NCBI GenBank assembly: GCA_021299875.1
Contig: JAJTEW010000004.1
Span: forward strand, 1-64,000
Direction: 5' to 3'
From: Comamonadaceae bacterium
GTDB taxonomy: Bacteria; Pseudomonadota; Gammaproteobacteria; Burkholderiales; Burkholderiaceae_C
DNA length: 64,000 nucleotides
Below, piece after piece: positions 1-9,569 of the stretch (positions are counted from its first letter, which is position 1; every line of letters starts with the position of its first letter). Both the position numbers and the translations under genes were made by a program. Under the pieces are notes generated by a model. That model made no database searches, was not told the origin of the DNA, and worked only from the letters and a program-made list of their open reading frames with translations.

Positions 1-150
<150 letters not shown>

Positions 151-199
151 TCAACAACCAAAACAGAGGGCGCACAACTCACATTGCACGCCCCAAAAC

Positions 200-274
<75 letters not shown>

Positions 275-302
275 GAAACATCTGACAAACTCACCGGCAG
301 AT

Positions 303-376
303 TGGAGCGGGAAACGGGAATCGAACCCGTGTCATTAGCTTGGAAGGCTAAGGTTCTACCATTAAACTACTCCCGC
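303..376 (-). tRNA. tRNA-Gly (TCC)
   Basis: A minus-strand cloverleaf begins GCGGGAG and ends CTCCCGC-like with CCA encoded (74 nt). The anticodon loop CTTCCAA gives anticodon TCC, and the T loop GGTTCGATTCC is standard. It sits between tRNA-Tyr and tRNA-Thr. Confidence 0.95.
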
Positions 377-461
377 ACTGATGGCACCGCACGAGTGAAT
401 GCGACGCCAATGCCTGGAACCATTTCCAAGTGCTCAATCAAGCCGGCTTTCGCCAGTTTGC

Positions 462-547
462 TGGTGGAGGAGACTGGATTCGAACCAGTGTAGGCGTAAG
501 CCAACAGATTTACAGTCTGCCCCCTTTAGCCACTCGGGCACCCCTCC
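462..547 (-). tRNA. tRNA-Tyr (GTA)
   Basis: An 86-nt class II tRNA with the long variable arm expected of tRNA-Tyr. It begins GGAGGGGTGCCCGAG, has anticodon GTA in loop CTGTAAA, T arm GGTTCGAATCC, and an encoded CCA. It is first in the tRNA-Tyr-Gly-Thr-tuf transcript. Confidence 0.95.
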
Positions 548-562
548 AGAAGCGAGTCTTAG

Positions 563-592
563 ATTATGCCATCTTTTTGTGACCGAGCGCAA
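563..592 (-). promoter_or_regulatory. Sigma-70-type promoter of the tRNA-tuf operon
   Basis: Reading the minus strand: -35 TTGCGC (587-592), an 18-bp spacer, and -10 CATAAT (563-568) preceded by TGG, an extended -10. It lies 15 bp upstream of mature tRNA-Tyr. The same -35 and extended -10 recur before rplN (57619-57647), which supports a shared strong growth-related promoter type. Confidence 0.7.
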
Positions 593-608
593 GGTCACGC
601 TGAACTTT

Positions 609-1370
609 TCACCAAGCGATGGGTTTTCTGCCGGTTTGAGCTGCAAAAAGCTGGGCGCTGGCGAAATGCCCGCAACCCATGAAAGGCAAGGGCGGCCGCA
701 AAGCGGACAGTGGCGAGGGGTGATTGGCCTGGAGGATCAAATGCCGAGATGAACCCGCCACGTCCTCCACCATTTTTTTCTTGGTCTGCGCGTGCGCGCC
801 CCACAACATGAACACAACAGGCTTGGGGCTTTGGGCCACAGCGGCGACAAAAGCATCGGTCAACACCTCCCAACCCCAACCGGCGTGGCTGCCCGCCTGT
901 CCCGCCTCGACAGTCAAGCAAGTGTTGAGCAGCAAAACACCTTGCTGAGCCCAGTGCACCAACGACCCGTCGGTGGGGGTTGGCACCCCAAGGCTTTGCT
1001 GAAGCTCCTTGAAGATATTGCGCAAACTGGGTGGGATGCGCACCCCGGGCGCAACCGAAAAAGCCAACCCATGCGCCTGACCCGGGCCATGGTAAGGGTC
1101 TTGGCCCAGGATGACGACACAGACTTGGTCCAGGGGTGTCAAGCTCAGCGCTTTCAATGGATCGGGTGGGTAGATGGTGTGGCCCGCCAACAAAGCCTCG
1201 TTGAGGCGCGAGGACAAAGCCCGCCCCGGCTCACTGCTCAAGAAGTCTTGCACAAGCGGGGCCCAGCCCGAATCTAGCGCCGACAGGTCTGGTGGCCAGT
1301 GCGCCAATCGACCGCCCCCCAAGGGGGCATCGCCCAGATCGAGCGATGGCTGGGCCATGACAAGGGGCAT
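609..1370 (-). CDS. ung: Uracil-DNA glycosylase
   Basis: Ung excises uracil from DNA to start base-excision repair. The 253-aa product carries the family-1 water-activating motif GQDPYHG followed by GLAFSV, the uracil-binding region LLLNTCLTV, and the C-terminal DNA-intercalation motif HPSPLSA. The ATG overlaps the trpC stop by one base (TGATG), so it is probably translated by coupling as the last gene of the trp transcript. The placement in a trp operon reflects co-transcription and does not imply a tryptophan role. The 3' end is 17 bp from the tRNA-operon promoter. Confidence 0.96.
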   Translation of the reverse strand: MPLVMAQPSLDLGDAPLGGGRLAHWPPDLSALDSGWAPLVQDFLSSEPGRALSSRLNEALLAGHTIYPPDPLKALSLTPLDQVCVVILGQDPYHGPGQAHGLAFSVAPGVRIPPSLRNIFKELQQSLGVPTPTDGSLVHWAQQGVLLLNTCLTVEAGQAGSHAGWGWEVLTDAFVAAVAQSPKPVVFMLWGAHAQTKKKMVEDVAGSSRHLILQANHPSPLSALRPPLPFMGCGHFASAQLFAAQTGRKPIAW

Positions 1371-2158
1371 CAGGCAAAGAGCGTGGCCAAAGCCTCACCC
1401 GGCTCGTCTGCCCGCATGAAGGCCTCGCCCACCAAAAAGGCATGGACCTTGGCCTCGCGCATGCGGCGAACATCTTCGGGCGTTTGAATACCGCTTTCGG
1501 TGATCAACAGGCGATCGGCAGGCACGTCGGGCAACATGTCCAAAGTGGTCTGCAAGGAAACTTCGAAAGTTTTCAGGTTGCGGTTGTTGATGCCCACAAG
1601 ACGGGTTTTGAGTTTCAGCGCTCGGTCCAGTTCGGCGCGGTCATGCACTTCGACCAGCACCGCCATGTCGAGGCTGCGGGCCACGGCCTCCATGTCTGCC
1701 ATCTGGGCATCGTCCAGACAAGCCGCGATGAGCAAAACCGCATCGGCCCCCATCGCCCTGGCCTCATAGATCTGATACGCATCGATCATGAAGTCTTTGC
1801 GCAAGACCGGCAGGTCGCAGCTGGCACGGGCCTGCTTCAAGAAATCGACGCTGCCTTGAAAGAATTGTTTGTCGGTCAACACCGACAAGCAAGCCGCGCC
1901 AAATTCGGCATAGCTCTGGGCGATGTCGGCCGGAATGAACTCGGCCCGCAAAACACCCTTGGAGGGGCTGGCTTTTTTGATTTCGGCAATCACCGCCGCT
2001 TGGCCCGCAGCGATCTTGGCGCGCATGGCGCCCTCAAAGTCTCGCGTCAGGACACGGCTTTCGGCATCGGCCCGCACCACATCCAAGGGCTTGTGCCGGA
2101 GTGAAGCGGCCAATTCTTCGCGCTTGACCGCCACAATTTTGTCCAAGATGTCCGTCAT
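1370..2158 (-). CDS. trpC: Indole-3-glycerol-phosphate synthase
   Basis: TrpC closes the indole ring, converting CdRP to indole-3-glycerol phosphate. The protein is a 262-aa single-domain TIM barrel, not fused to TrpF. Seen are [15 protein letters not shown] at the start, the [12 protein letters not shown] phosphate/catalytic-Lys strand, [23 protein letters not shown], and the C-terminal ITESGI and FLVGEAFMR phosphate-binding loops. The ATG at 2158 is chosen because the conserved N-terminus begins there; the longer upstream reading has no family resemblance. It sits after trpD with a 55-bp gap. Confidence 0.97.
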   Translation of the reverse strand: MTDILDKIVAVKREELAASLRHKPLDVVRADAESRVLTRDFEGAMRAKIAAGQAAVIAEIKKASPSKGVLRAEFIPADIAQSYAEFGAACLSVLTDKQFFQGSVDFLKQARASCDLPVLRKDFMIDAYQIYEARAMGADAVLLIAACLDDAQMADMEAVARSLDMAVLVEVHDRAELDRALKLKTRLVGINNRNLKTFEVSLQTTLDMLPDVPADRLLITESGIQTPEDVRRMREAKVHAFLVGEAFMRADEPGEALATLFA

Positions 2159-2213
2159 GTCTTTTCTTTCTGTCCGGGCTCTGAGGCACCGAGGGTCTGA
2201 ATGGGCGCTGGAC

Positions 2214-3242
2214 TCAAGCCGCTCTTTGGCCATAAGCCACAAATTGCGCCAGCTTGGCCTTGGCAGCGCCCGATTCGATGGCTACTTTGGCGCGTTCAAG
2301 GCCGTCTGCGATGCTGCTGGCCACATTGGCCGCATACAAGGCAGCGCCCGCATTGATCATGACAATGTCGCGCGCTGCGCCAGGCTGATTGTCCAGCACC
2401 CCGAGCAACATGGCCATCGACTCCTCGGGCGTGTCCACTTTCAAGGCACGGTTGCTGGACATGGTCAGGCCAAAGTCTTCGGGGTGGATGTCGTACTCGG
2501 TGATCTGCCCGTTTTTGAGCTCGCCCACCAAAGTGGCCGCACCCAAGCTGATCTCGTCCATGCCATCGCGCCCATAAACCACCACCGCATGCTCGGCCCC
2601 CAAGCGTTGCAGGGCCCGTACCTGAATGCCCACCAGGTCGGAGTGGAAAACGCCCATCAAGATATTGGGTGCGCTGGCGGGGTTGGTCAAAGGTCCGAGG
2701 ATGTTGAACATCGTGCGCACACCCAGCTCCTTTCGCACCGGGGCCACGTTTTTCATGGCCGGGTGGTGGTTGGGCGCAAACATGAAGCCGATGCCCACCT
2801 CTTCAATCGAGCGCGCAATCTGCTCTGGCGACAAATGGATGTTGCCGCCCAAAGCCTCGACCACATCGGCGCTGCCGGACTTGCTGCTCACGCTGCGCCC
2901 ACCGTGCTTGGCGGTTTTGGCGCCGGCTGCTGCGGCCACGAACATGGCGCATGTCGAAATGTTGAAGGTGTGTGCACCATCGCCACCTGTGCCCACGATG
3001 TCGACCAGATGCCGCGGGTCGGCCACATGCACCTTGGTGGAAAACTCGCGCATCACCTGCGCAGCAGCCGTGATCTCGCCAATCGTTTCTTTTTTCACGC
3101 GCAAACCCGTGAGCAGCGAAGCCATCATGACGGGTGACAACTCACCATTCATGATCATGCGCATGATGTGCAGCATCTCGTCATGGAAAATTTCGCGGTG
3201 CTCGATGGTGCGTTGCAGTGCTTCTTGAGGGGTGATGGGCAT
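2214..3242 (-). CDS. trpD: Anthranilate phosphoribosyltransferase
   Basis: TrpD transfers phosphoribose from PRPP to anthranilate. The 342-aa protein has the class-IV phosphoribosyltransferase signature: the pyrophosphate loop [35 protein letters not shown], and the NHHPAMK / [19 protein letters not shown] segments that hold anthranilate and Mg-PRPP. It is full length for the family. It lies downstream of ltaE and upstream of trpC on the same strand, with short gaps consistent with one transcript. Confidence 0.97.
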   Translation of the reverse strand: MPITPQEALQRTIEHREIFHDEMLHIMRMIMNGELSPVMMASLLTGLRVKKETIGEITAAAQVMREFSTKVHVADPRHLVDIVGTGGDGAHTFNISTCAMFVAAAAGAKTAKHGGRSVSSKSGSADVVEALGGNIHLSPEQIARSIEEVGIGFMFAPNHHPAMKNVAPVRKELGVRTMFNILGPLTNPASAPNILMGVFHSDLVGIQVRALQRLGAEHAVVVYGRDGMDEISLGAATLVGELKNGQITEYDIHPEDFGLTMSSNRALKVDTPEESMAMLLGVLDNQPGAARDIVMINAGAALYAANVASSIADGLERAKVAIESGAAKAKLAQFVAYGQRAA

Positions 3243-3268
3243 GGCGTCGTCCTAAGGGGGATGGTTTT

Positions 3269-4336
3269 TCAGTAAATTCCTGACGGGGATGGTCCTGCGC
3301 CCTGGCTTGCCAACGGCTGGGTCATGAAACGGCGAATGCAAGCGATGGCAAAGTCAACGCCTGCAGCGTCCACGTCCAGGTGCGTCACAAAACGCAGACC
3401 GATCAAACCTGTGGCCAAAACACCTTGGGCCTTGAGTTCGGCCAACAAGCCGGGGCCACGGCCATCGGCCACGTCCACAAACACGATGTTGGTTTGCGCA
3501 GAACGCACACTCAAGCCCGGCAAGCCTTGTAAGCCATGCGCCAGCCGCTGTGCCAGCGCATGGTCATCGGCCAGTCGGTCGATGTGGTGGTCCAGCGCAT
3601 GCAAAGCCCCAGCGGCCAACAAGCCAGACTGGCGCATGCCGCCACCCAAGACTTTGCGCCAGCGCAAGGCCTTGGCGACCAACTCATGCGAGCCGCACAG
3701 GGCAGAGCCCACAGGCGCGCCCAAGCCCTTGCTGAAACACACGGACACGCTGTCGAAATGGTCCACAATGCGGCGCACACGCTGCGTGACCGATTCGCCT
3801 TCGGCCTGAGCCACGGCGGCGTTGAACAAGCGTGCGCCATCGAGGTGCGTGGCCAAGCCATGCCGTTTGGCCAGACCCGTGGCTTGCGCCAAGTAGTCTT
3901 GCGACATGGGGTGGCCGTTCCAGGTGTTTTCCAGCGCCAGCAAGCGTGTGCGGGCAAAGTGGCAGTCGTTGGGTTTGATGGCCGCGGCGATATCGGCGAG
4001 GACCATTTCCCCCAAAGCGTTTTGTGCCAGCGGCTGCGGCTGGATGCTGCCCAGCACGGCAGCGCCCCCGCCTTCGTAGCGGTAGGTGTGGGCGTTTTGC
4101 CCCACGATGTACTCGTCGCCCCGCTCGCAATGCGCCATCAGGGCGCACAGGTTGCTCTGCGTTCCGGTTGGCATGAACAGCGCCGCCTCTTTGCCCGTGA
4201 TTTGTGCGATGCGTTCTTGCAAGGCGTTGACGCTGGGGTCGTCACCAAACACATCGTCGCCCAGGGGTGCCGCCAGCATGGCCGCGCGCATGGCTGCGGT
4301 GGGCTGGGTGACGGTGTCGCTGCGCAAATCAATCAT
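3269..4336 (-). CDS. ltaE: Low-specificity L-threonine aldolase
   Basis: This PLP enzyme cleaves L-threonine/allo-threonine to glycine and acetaldehyde. The 355-aa sequence starts [13 protein letters not shown] and keeps [24 protein letters not shown] (cofactor phosphate), HLDGARLFN (Asp for the pyridinium N) and the Schiff-base lysine motif [14 protein letters not shown]. Its ATG overlaps the trpG stop by 4 bp (ATGA), so it is translated from the trp message. An aldolase between trpG and trpD is unusual; no direct tryptophan role is known to me. Confidence 0.93.
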   Translation of the reverse strand: MIDLRSDTVTQPTAAMRAAMLAAPLGDDVFGDDPSVNALQERIAQITGKEAALFMPTGTQSNLCALMAHCERGDEYIVGQNAHTYRYEGGGAAVLGSIQPQPLAQNALGEMVLADIAAAIKPNDCHFARTRLLALENTWNGHPMSQDYLAQATGLAKRHGLATHLDGARLFNAAVAQAEGESVTQRVRRIVDHFDSVSVCFSKGLGAPVGSALCGSHELVAKALRWRKVLGGGMRQSGLLAAGALHALDHHIDRLADDHALAQRLAHGLQGLPGLSVRSAQTNIVFVDVADGRGPGLLAELKAQGVLATGLIGLRFVTHLDVDAAGVDFAIACIRRFMTQPLASQGAGPSPSGIY

Positions 4337-4914
4337 GGCCGTTCCAGAAAGTTCTTGAGCATGGCGTGACCATGCTCGGTGAGGATGGATTCGGGGTGAA
4401 ACTGCACGCCTTCGATGTCGAGCGCGGTGTGGCGCACACCCATGATCTCGCCGTCATCGGTCCAGGCGGTGACTTTCAGGCAAGGCGGGCAACTGGCCCG
4501 CTCAATGGCCAGGGAGTGGTAGCGGTTGACGGTGAATTTTTCAGGCAAGTCCGCGAACACGCCTTCTTGCGTGGTGGTGATGACACTGATCTTGCCGTGC
4601 ATCAATTCTTGTGCCCGAACAATCTTGCCGCCAAAAGCCGCACCAATGCTTTGGTGCCCCAGGCACACGCCCAAAATGGGCAACTTGCCCGCAAAGTGCT
4701 GGATGGCCTTGACCGATATACCCGCCTCGGCTGGCGAACAAGGGCCGGGCGAGATCACCAAGCGATCGGGTTGGCGCGCTGCAATGCCTTCCAGGGTGAT
4801 TTCGTCGTTGCGAAAGACCTCGACCTGTGCGCCCAGCTCGCCAAAGTACTGCACGATGTTGAAGGTGAACGAGTCGTAGTTGTCGAGCATCAGGAGTTTG
4901 ATTTTTTTAGCCAT
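4333..4914 (-). CDS. trpG: Anthranilate synthase glutamine amidotransferase component
   Basis: TrpG supplies ammonia from glutamine to TrpE. The 193-aa class-I amidotransferase shows [12 protein letters not shown], the oxyanion/substrate loop SPGPCSP, the nucleophile motif [10 protein letters not shown] and the catalytic His-Glu in [11 protein letters not shown] chose the ATG at 4914 because GGAG lies five bases upstream; an in-frame GTG at 4920 overlapping the trpE stop is the alternative. It is not fused to trpD. Confidence 0.96.
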   Translation of the reverse strand: MAKKIKLLMLDNYDSFTFNIVQYFGELGAQVEVFRNDEITLEGIAARQPDRLVISPGPCSPAEAGISVKAIQHFAGKLPILGVCLGHQSIGAAFGGKIVRAQELMHGKISVITTTQEGVFADLPEKFTVNRYHSLAIERASCPPCLKVTAWTDDGEIMGVRHTALDIEGVQFHPESILTEHGHAMLKNFLERP

Positions 4915-4916
4915 GA

Positions 4917-6416
4917 TCACTCCAAACCTTCTTCAACCAGTTCGCTGGCCCGCAGCAAGGCACGCGCCTTGTGCTCGGTTTCGCGCCATTCCATCTCGGG
5001 CACCGAGTCGGCCACCACGCCTGCTGCCGCCTGCACATACAGGGTTTGGTCTTTGATGACGGCGGTGCGGATGGCAATGGCCACGTCCATGTCACCGGCG
5101 TAACTGATGTAACCGCAGGCCCCACCGTAAATGCCACGCTTGACAGGTTCGAACTGGTCAATCAGCTCCATCGCATGCACTTTGGGCGCACCCGTCAAGG
5201 TGCCTGCCGGGAAGGTGGCTTTGAGCACGTCCATGTTGCTCATGCCCGCGTTCAACACGCCTTCCACGTTGCTCACGATGTGCATCACATGGCTGTAGCG
5301 CTCGACCACAAAGGCCTCGGTCACCTTGACGGAACCGATCTGGGCGATGCGGCCAATGTCGTTGCGCGCCAGGTCGATCAGCATCACATGCTCGGCGCGC
5401 TCCTTCGGGTCGTTGATCAACTCTTGTTCTGCAGCCTTGTCTTTTTCTGGCGTCGCACCGCGCGGGCGTGTGCCCGCCAAGGGGCGGATGATGACTTTCG
5501 CGCCCTCTGCGGTTTGCTCTTGGCGCACCAGAATCTCAGGGCTGGCCCCGACAACATGGAAGTCGCCGAAGTTGTAGAAATACATGTAGGGGCTGGGGTT
5601 GAGCGAACGCAACGCACGGTACAGCGAGAGCGGACTCTCGGTGTAGCGTTTTTTGATGCGCTGGCCCACTTGGACCTGCATGAAGTCGCCACCCGCGATC
5701 AGCTCCTTGGCCTTTTCCACCGCAGCGATGTAATCGGCCTTGGCAAAGTCCCGCTCAGCAGGGTAGGACTGGCTGGCTTTGACCACGGGCGCGCTGACCG
5801 AATACTTGAGCTGCTCTTTCAGGTCGCGCAGGCGTTTTTTTGCGCCCACATAGGCCTCGGGCGTGCCCGGGTCGGCATAAACGATGAGGTAAAGCTTGCC
5901 TGACAGGTTGTCGATCACGGCGAGTTCCTCGCATTGCAACAACAGGATGTCGGGCGTGCCCAGTGTGTCGGGCGGGCAGGATTTTTCGAGTTTTTTCTCG
6001 ATGTAACGCACCGCGTCATAACCAAAGTAGCCTGCCAAACCACCACAGAACCGAGGCAAACCGGGTCTCAAGGCCACCTTGAAACGCTTTTGGTACTGTT
6101 CAATGAAGTCCAGTGGGTTGCCTGTGGCGGTCTCGATCACCAGCCCGTCGCGCACCACTTCGGTTTTGGCTTCAGCACCAAAGCCGCTGGCGCGCAGCAG
6201 GGTTCGGGCGGGCAAGCCAATGAAACTGTAGCGCCCAAAACGCTCACCACCCACCACCGATTCGAGCAAGAAACTGTATTGGCCGTTGTCTTTGGTGTGC
6301 GCCAGCTTCAGGTAAAGCGACAGGGGAGTTTCCAAGTCCGCAAAGGCCTCCAGCATGAGGGGAATGCGGTTGTAGCCTTGGCTGGCCAGGCTTTTGAATT
6401 CAAGTTCGGTGATCAC
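4917..6416 (-). CDS. trpE: Anthranilate synthase component I
   Basis: TrpE makes anthranilate from chorismate, the committed step of tryptophan synthesis. The 499-aa protein contains the feedback-inhibition motif SFLLESV near residue 50, the N-lobe [12 protein letters not shown], and the chorismate-binding C domain with [41 protein letters not shown] and GIYGGACGY. Translation starts at GTG 6416 with GGAGG nine bases upstream. It is preceded by a 315-bp leader holding a Trp-codon mini-ORF, so control by tryptophan is likely. Strict feedback regulation is family knowledge. Confidence 0.97.
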   Translation of the reverse strand: MITELEFKSLASQGYNRIPLMLEAFADLETPLSLYLKLAHTKDNGQYSFLLESVVGGERFGRYSFIGLPARTLLRASGFGAEAKTEVVRDGLVIETATGNPLDFIEQYQKRFKVALRPGLPRFCGGLAGYFGYDAVRYIEKKLEKSCPPDTLGTPDILLLQCEELAVIDNLSGKLYLIVYADPGTPEAYVGAKKRLRDLKEQLKYSVSAPVVKASQSYPAERDFAKADYIAAVEKAKELIAGGDFMQVQVGQRIKKRYTESPLSLYRALRSLNPSPYMYFYNFGDFHVVGASPEILVRQEQTAEGAKVIIRPLAGTRPRGATPEKDKAAEQELINDPKERAEHVMLIDLARNDIGRIAQIGSVKVTEAFVVERYSHVMHIVSNVEGVLNAGMSNMDVLKATFPAGTLTGAPKVHAMELIDQFEPVKRGIYGGACGYISYAGDMDVAIAIRTAVIKDQTLYVQAAAGVVADSVPEMEWRETEHKARALLRASELVEEGLE

Positions 6417-6476
6417 AGGCTCCAGCCTCCAAAGCGCTCAGCAACCTCGTGCGAGGTGCTTTTCATTCATCCAAGT

Positions 6477-6553
6477 GCCCAGGCTTGGCTGGGCGCGGGT
6501 GGCGGGCAAGGCCGCACGGTCGGTGGGGTCAGGCTGGCCGACGCCAGGGCCAG
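6477..6553 (-). promoter_or_regulatory. trpE leader hairpins (possible attenuator)
   Basis: Two minus-strand stem-loops lie between gph and trpE. One (6534-6553, stem CTGGCC/GGCCAG) covers the Trp codons of the leader mini-ORF. The second (6477-6494, stem GCCCAG/CTGGGC) lies downstream. Alternative pairing controlled by ribosome position is the classical attenuation layout, but neither stem is followed by a clear U-run, so a simple intrinsic-terminator mechanism is not shown. Confidence 0.4.
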
Positions 6554-6624
6554 GCTCCCCGGCCTTCCGCAGGGGAATGGCTCGGCAGGCTGGCTGCACT
6601 GGACTGATGATGGAGGGTGAACAT
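6529..6624 (-). CDS. Candidate trp leader peptide (31 aa)
   Basis: A 31-codon minus-strand mini-ORF starts at ATG 6624 and ends at TGA 6529, 112 bp before trpE. It has two tryptophan codons close together at positions 25 and 27 (GAWPWRRPA at the C-terminus), just upstream of and inside a strong hairpin. Two Trp in 31 residues just before trpE is the hallmark of a trpL-type sensor. No strong ribosome-binding site precedes it; a possible extended -10 (TGCTACACT) lies about ten bases upstream, so the message may be nearly leaderless. The sequence features are seen; the function is inferred. Confidence 0.6.
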   Translation of the reverse strand: MFTLHHQSSAASLPSHSPAEGRGAWPWRRPA

Positions 6625-6731
6625 GGTGTTGAGAGTGTAGCAAAGGCCCGAGACGCTTTGGTTGAGACCCAAGCAAGCACTTTGGGAGCTTGGTCAAACT
6701 GCCCTCCTTGCTCAACGCTTCGCAGGCGTAT

Positions 6732-7454
6732 TCAAGCGTTCAAGCGTGCGGGCAGGTCGGCAAGGCTGTCTAACCAGGCAGCGGCAGGCGTGTCTTGCAC
6801 GGGTTGGCCATGGTTGTAGCCATAAGTCACCAGCACCACCGGGCACCCTGCAGCGTGAGCGGCTTGGGCATCGTTGCTGGAGTCGCCCACCATCAAGGTG
6901 CGCGCCACAGAAGTGCCCAAAGCTTCGCAGGTTTTGAGGATCGGCAAAGGATCGGGTTTTTTTCGCTCAAAACTGTCACCACCAAACACGTGGCCAAAAA
7001 AGGGCGCCAAGGCCTTGTCTTTGAGCAAGGCTTGGGCAAAGGCCAGGGGCTTGTTGGTCAGACATGCCATGGGCACGCCTTGATCAGCCAAGTGCTGAAG
7101 CACCGCCAGCACACCGGGGTAGACATCGGCAAACTGGCCGTTGATGGCCAAATAGTGGTGTTGGTAACGCTGCCAGGCGCGGTCGAACAAGGCGTCCACC
7201 GTCAAAGCCGCACACGCTTGACCCAGGCCTTTGACTTCGGGCCTGGCGATTTGGTGCGCCAAAATGCTGCGGATCAGGTGCTCGGAGCCTTTGCCGATGG
7301 TTTGCTCAATGAGCGCGTCCGACACCGGGGGCAAGTCCAGGTCGGCCAGGGTGCGGTGCAAAGCCACCTGAAAATCGCCCAAGGTGTGCACCAAGGTGCC
7401 ATCCAGATCAAATACAACGGCTTCGATCTGCGTCAGATCCTGCACAGTTTGCAT
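6732..7454 (-). CDS. gph: Phosphoglycolate phosphatase (HAD family)
   Basis: Gph dephosphorylates 2-phosphoglycolate. The 240-aa HAD hydrolase has motif I VVFDLDGTLVHT (nucleophile Asp and acid Asp), motif II MACLTNK, the motif III lysine region FERKKPDP, and motif IV MVGDSSNDAQAAHAAG. The cap domain lies between motifs I and II. The ATG at 7454 is used; an in-frame GTG at 7466 lies three bases after the rpe stop. The rpe-gph pair upstream of trpE is a common proteobacterial arrangement. Confidence 0.93.
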   Translation of the reverse strand: MQTVQDLTQIEAVVFDLDGTLVHTLGDFQVALHRTLADLDLPPVSDALIEQTIGKGSEHLIRSILAHQIARPEVKGLGQACAALTVDALFDRAWQRYQHHYLAINGQFADVYPGVLAVLQHLADQGVPMACLTNKPLAFAQALLKDKALAPFFGHVFGGDSFERKKPDPLPILKTCEALGTSVARTLMVGDSSNDAQAAHAAGCPVVLVTYGYNHGQPVQDTPAAAWLDSLADLPARLNA

Positions 7455-7469
7455 CGCAATTCGCACCGT

Positions 7470-8150
7470 TTAGCCCAAAGCCAGGCGCATCTGGTCGATC
7501 ACGGCCTTGTAATCGGGCTTGCCAAAAATGGCACTGCCCGCCACAAAAGTGTCGGCCCCTGCATCGGCCACGCGGCGGATGTTGTCGGTTTTGATGCCGC
7601 CGTCCACTTCCAGACGAATGTCTCGGCCGCTGCGCTCGATCCATTGGCGCGCCAACGCCACCTTGCGCAAGGCAGAATCGATGAAACTTTGGCCCCCAAA
7701 GCCCGGGTTGACGCTCATGAGGAGGATCAGATCGATCTCGTCAATGGTCCACTCCAGCACATCGAGTGGTTCGGCCGGATTGAACACCAAACCCGCCTTC
7801 ACGCCCTTGGTTTTGATGGCCTGAATGCTGCGATGCACATGCCCGCTGGCGTCGGGGTGAAAACTGATCAGGTCCGCGCCGGCCTCGGCAAAAGACGCGG
7901 CCAGCGCATCGACTGGCGAGACCATCAGATGCACATCGATCGGCACGGCCACACCGGACGCCGTTTTGGCGTGCGGCTTGAGCGCTTGGCAAATCATGGG
8001 CCCGAAGGTGAGGTTGGGCACGTAATGGTTGTCCATCACGTCAAAGTGGATCCAGTCGGCACCCGCGTCGATGACGCTTTTGACTTCGTCGCCCAAACGA
8101 GCGAAATCAGCCGAGAGAATGGAAGGGGCAATGCGGTAGGTCTTCGTCAT
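7470..8150 (-). CDS. rpe: Ribulose-phosphate 3-epimerase
   Basis: Rpe interconverts ribulose-5-P and xylulose-5-P in the pentose phosphate pathway. The 226-aa TIM barrel has [33 protein letters not shown] (metal ligands His/Asp), [19 protein letters not shown] and EVDGGIK. It is the first gene of the minus-strand rpe-gph-trp run. Its start lies only 29 bp from the apaG start on the opposite strand. Confidence 0.97.
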   Translation of the reverse strand: MTKTYRIAPSILSADFARLGDEVKSVIDAGADWIHFDVMDNHYVPNLTFGPMICQALKPHAKTASGVAVPIDVHLMVSPVDALAASFAEAGADLISFHPDASGHVHRSIQAIKTKGVKAGLVFNPAEPLDVLEWTIDEIDLILLMSVNPGFGGQSFIDSALRKVALARQWIERSGRDIRLEVDGGIKTDNIRRVADAGADTFVAGSAIFGKPDYKAVIDQMRLALG

Positions 8151-8179
8151 CCCAGAATTGTCGCAGTTAACATCGGCCC

Positions 8180-8572
8180 ATGTCTGTCTACAACGTTCAA
8201 ATCGATGTCGTGCCCCAATACGTGGCCGACCAAAGCAAGCCCTTGCAAGAGGTCTTTGCCTTTGCCTACACCGTCACGGTGACCAACACAGGCCAAGTGC
8301 CGGTGCAACTGATCTCCCGTCATTGGGTGATTCAGGACGAACGCGGGCACGCCGAAGAGGTCAAAGGTTTGGGTGTCGTCGGACAGCAACCCCTGCTGCG
8401 TCCAGGCGAATCCTTCCAATACAGCAGTGGCTGCCGCTTGCGCGCCCCCAGCGGCACGATGGGCGGCAGTTATTTTTTTGTGGCGGAAGACGGTCACCGG
8501 TTCGACGCAGCCATCGGCACTTTCATTTTGGAATCATCCAACACCATGTCAACGGGTCGCACCTTGCATTGA
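8180..8572 (+). CDS. apaG: ApaG family protein
   Basis: A 130-aa ApaG/DUF525 protein, an immunoglobulin-like beta-sandwich also found in F-box proteins. Its bacterial role is not settled, though it is associated with stress and metal phenotypes in some species. Diagnostic segments are [38 protein letters not shown] and [14 protein letters not shown]. The gene is divergent from rpe with 29 bp between start codons and precedes thiL by 31 bp. Confidence 0.95.
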   Translation: MSVYNVQIDVVPQYVADQSKPLQEVFAFAYTVTVTNTGQVPVQLISRHWVIQDERGHAEEVKGLGVVGQQPLLRPGESFQYSSGCRLRAPSGTMGGSYFFVAEDGHRFDAAIGTFILESSNTMSTGRTLH

Positions 8573-8603
8573 GCCGCTCCCCTTGTGACTTGCGGTTAAG
8601 CTC

Positions 8604-9569
8604 ATGGGCATGGGTGAATTTGAGCTGATCGAGCGCTACTTCAAACGTCCTGCACGACATGCAGCTGTTGGCATTGGCGACGACTGCGCGGTGTGGACGC
8701 CCCGCCCCGGTCACCAGTTGGCTTTCTCGGCCGACATGCTGCTCGAAGGGCGTCATTTTTTATCCACGGTGTCCCCCCGGTCTTTGGGCCACAAAGCCTT
8801 GGCTGTGAACCTCAGCGATTTGGCCGCGTGCGGTGCGACGCCTTGTGCGTTTTTACTCTCCTTGTCGCTGCCCAGTGCCGACGAAAACTGGCTGTCAGGT
8901 TTTTCGCAGGGCCTTTTCGCCTTGGCCGATGCGCACGGCTGTGAGTTGATCGGTGGCGACACCACCCGAGGTCCTTTGAACATCGCCATCACGGTGATGG
9001 GCGAAACCCCGCATGGCCAGTCCGTTTTGCGCAGCACGGCGCAAACAGGGGACGACATTTATGTGAGCGGTCATTTGGGCGATGCCCGGCTGGCCTTGGA
9101 GGTTTTTCGGGGCCACTTGAGCGTGCCGCAGGCTGTTTTGGACCTGGCCAGAGTCCGCCTGGAAACACCGACACCCCGCATGGCTTTAGGCACTTCTTTG
9201 CGCGGTGTGGCCACGGCCATGGCCGACGTCAGCGATGGTTTGCTGGGCGACTTGGGACACATCCTCAAGGCCAGCGGGGTCGGCGCCCAGTTGAACTTGC
9301 CCGCACTCTCGCAACTGATGCTCACCCGCCATGCCTGGGACTGCCCCCGTGAGTGCTGGCTGCGCTGCGTGCTGTCTGGCGGTGACGATTACGAACTGGT
9401 GTTCACCGCCCCGCCAGCCTCGCAGCACGCGGTGGAGGCCGCCGCTTTGAGCAGCGGGACCCCCATCACCCGCATTGGCCACATCACACCAGATGGCGGC
9501 TTGTTGCTGATGGACGACAACGGCGATGTGGTGCGCCCTGCATTTTCTTCTTTCGACCATTTCGCATGA
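8604..9569 (+). CDS. thiL: Thiamine-monophosphate kinase
   Basis: ThiL phosphorylates thiamine phosphate to thiamine pyrophosphate. The 321-aa PurM-like protein has GEFELIERYF, VGIGDDCAVW (Mg-ATP Asp pair), SADMLLEGRHF, HKALAVNLSDLAACGATP, IGGDTTRGP, the ADVSDGLLGDLGH substrate loop and SGGDDYELVF. An ATG at 8610 is an alternative start. No other thi gene is nearby; the partner genes apaG, pgpA and cinA form a housekeeping cluster. Its stop overlaps pgpA by 4 bp. Confidence 0.97.
   Translation: MGMGEFELIERYFKRPARHAAVGIGDDCAVWTPRPGHQLAFSADMLLEGRHFLSTVSPRSLGHKALAVNLSDLAACGATPCAFLLSLSLPSADENWLSGFSQGLFALADAHGCELIGGDTTRGPLNIAITVMGETPHGQSVLRSTAQTGDDIYVSGHLGDARLALEVFRGHLSVPQAVLDLARVRLETPTPRMALGTSLRGVATAMADVSDGLLGDLGHILKASGVGAQLNLPALSQLMLTRHAWDCPRECWLRCVLSGGDDYELVFTAPPASQHAVEAAALSSGTPITRIGHITPDGGLLLMDDNGDVVRPAFSSFDHFA

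Noticed and set aside
6477..6494. Intrinsic terminator of a trp attenuator
   Set aside because: The stem is good, but no U-run follows on the minus strand, so I list it only as a leader hairpin.
6795..8282. Long (495-codon) open frame on the plus strand across gph and rpe
   Set aside because: It is the antisense shadow of two well-recognised genes in GC-rich DNA; no family resemblance.
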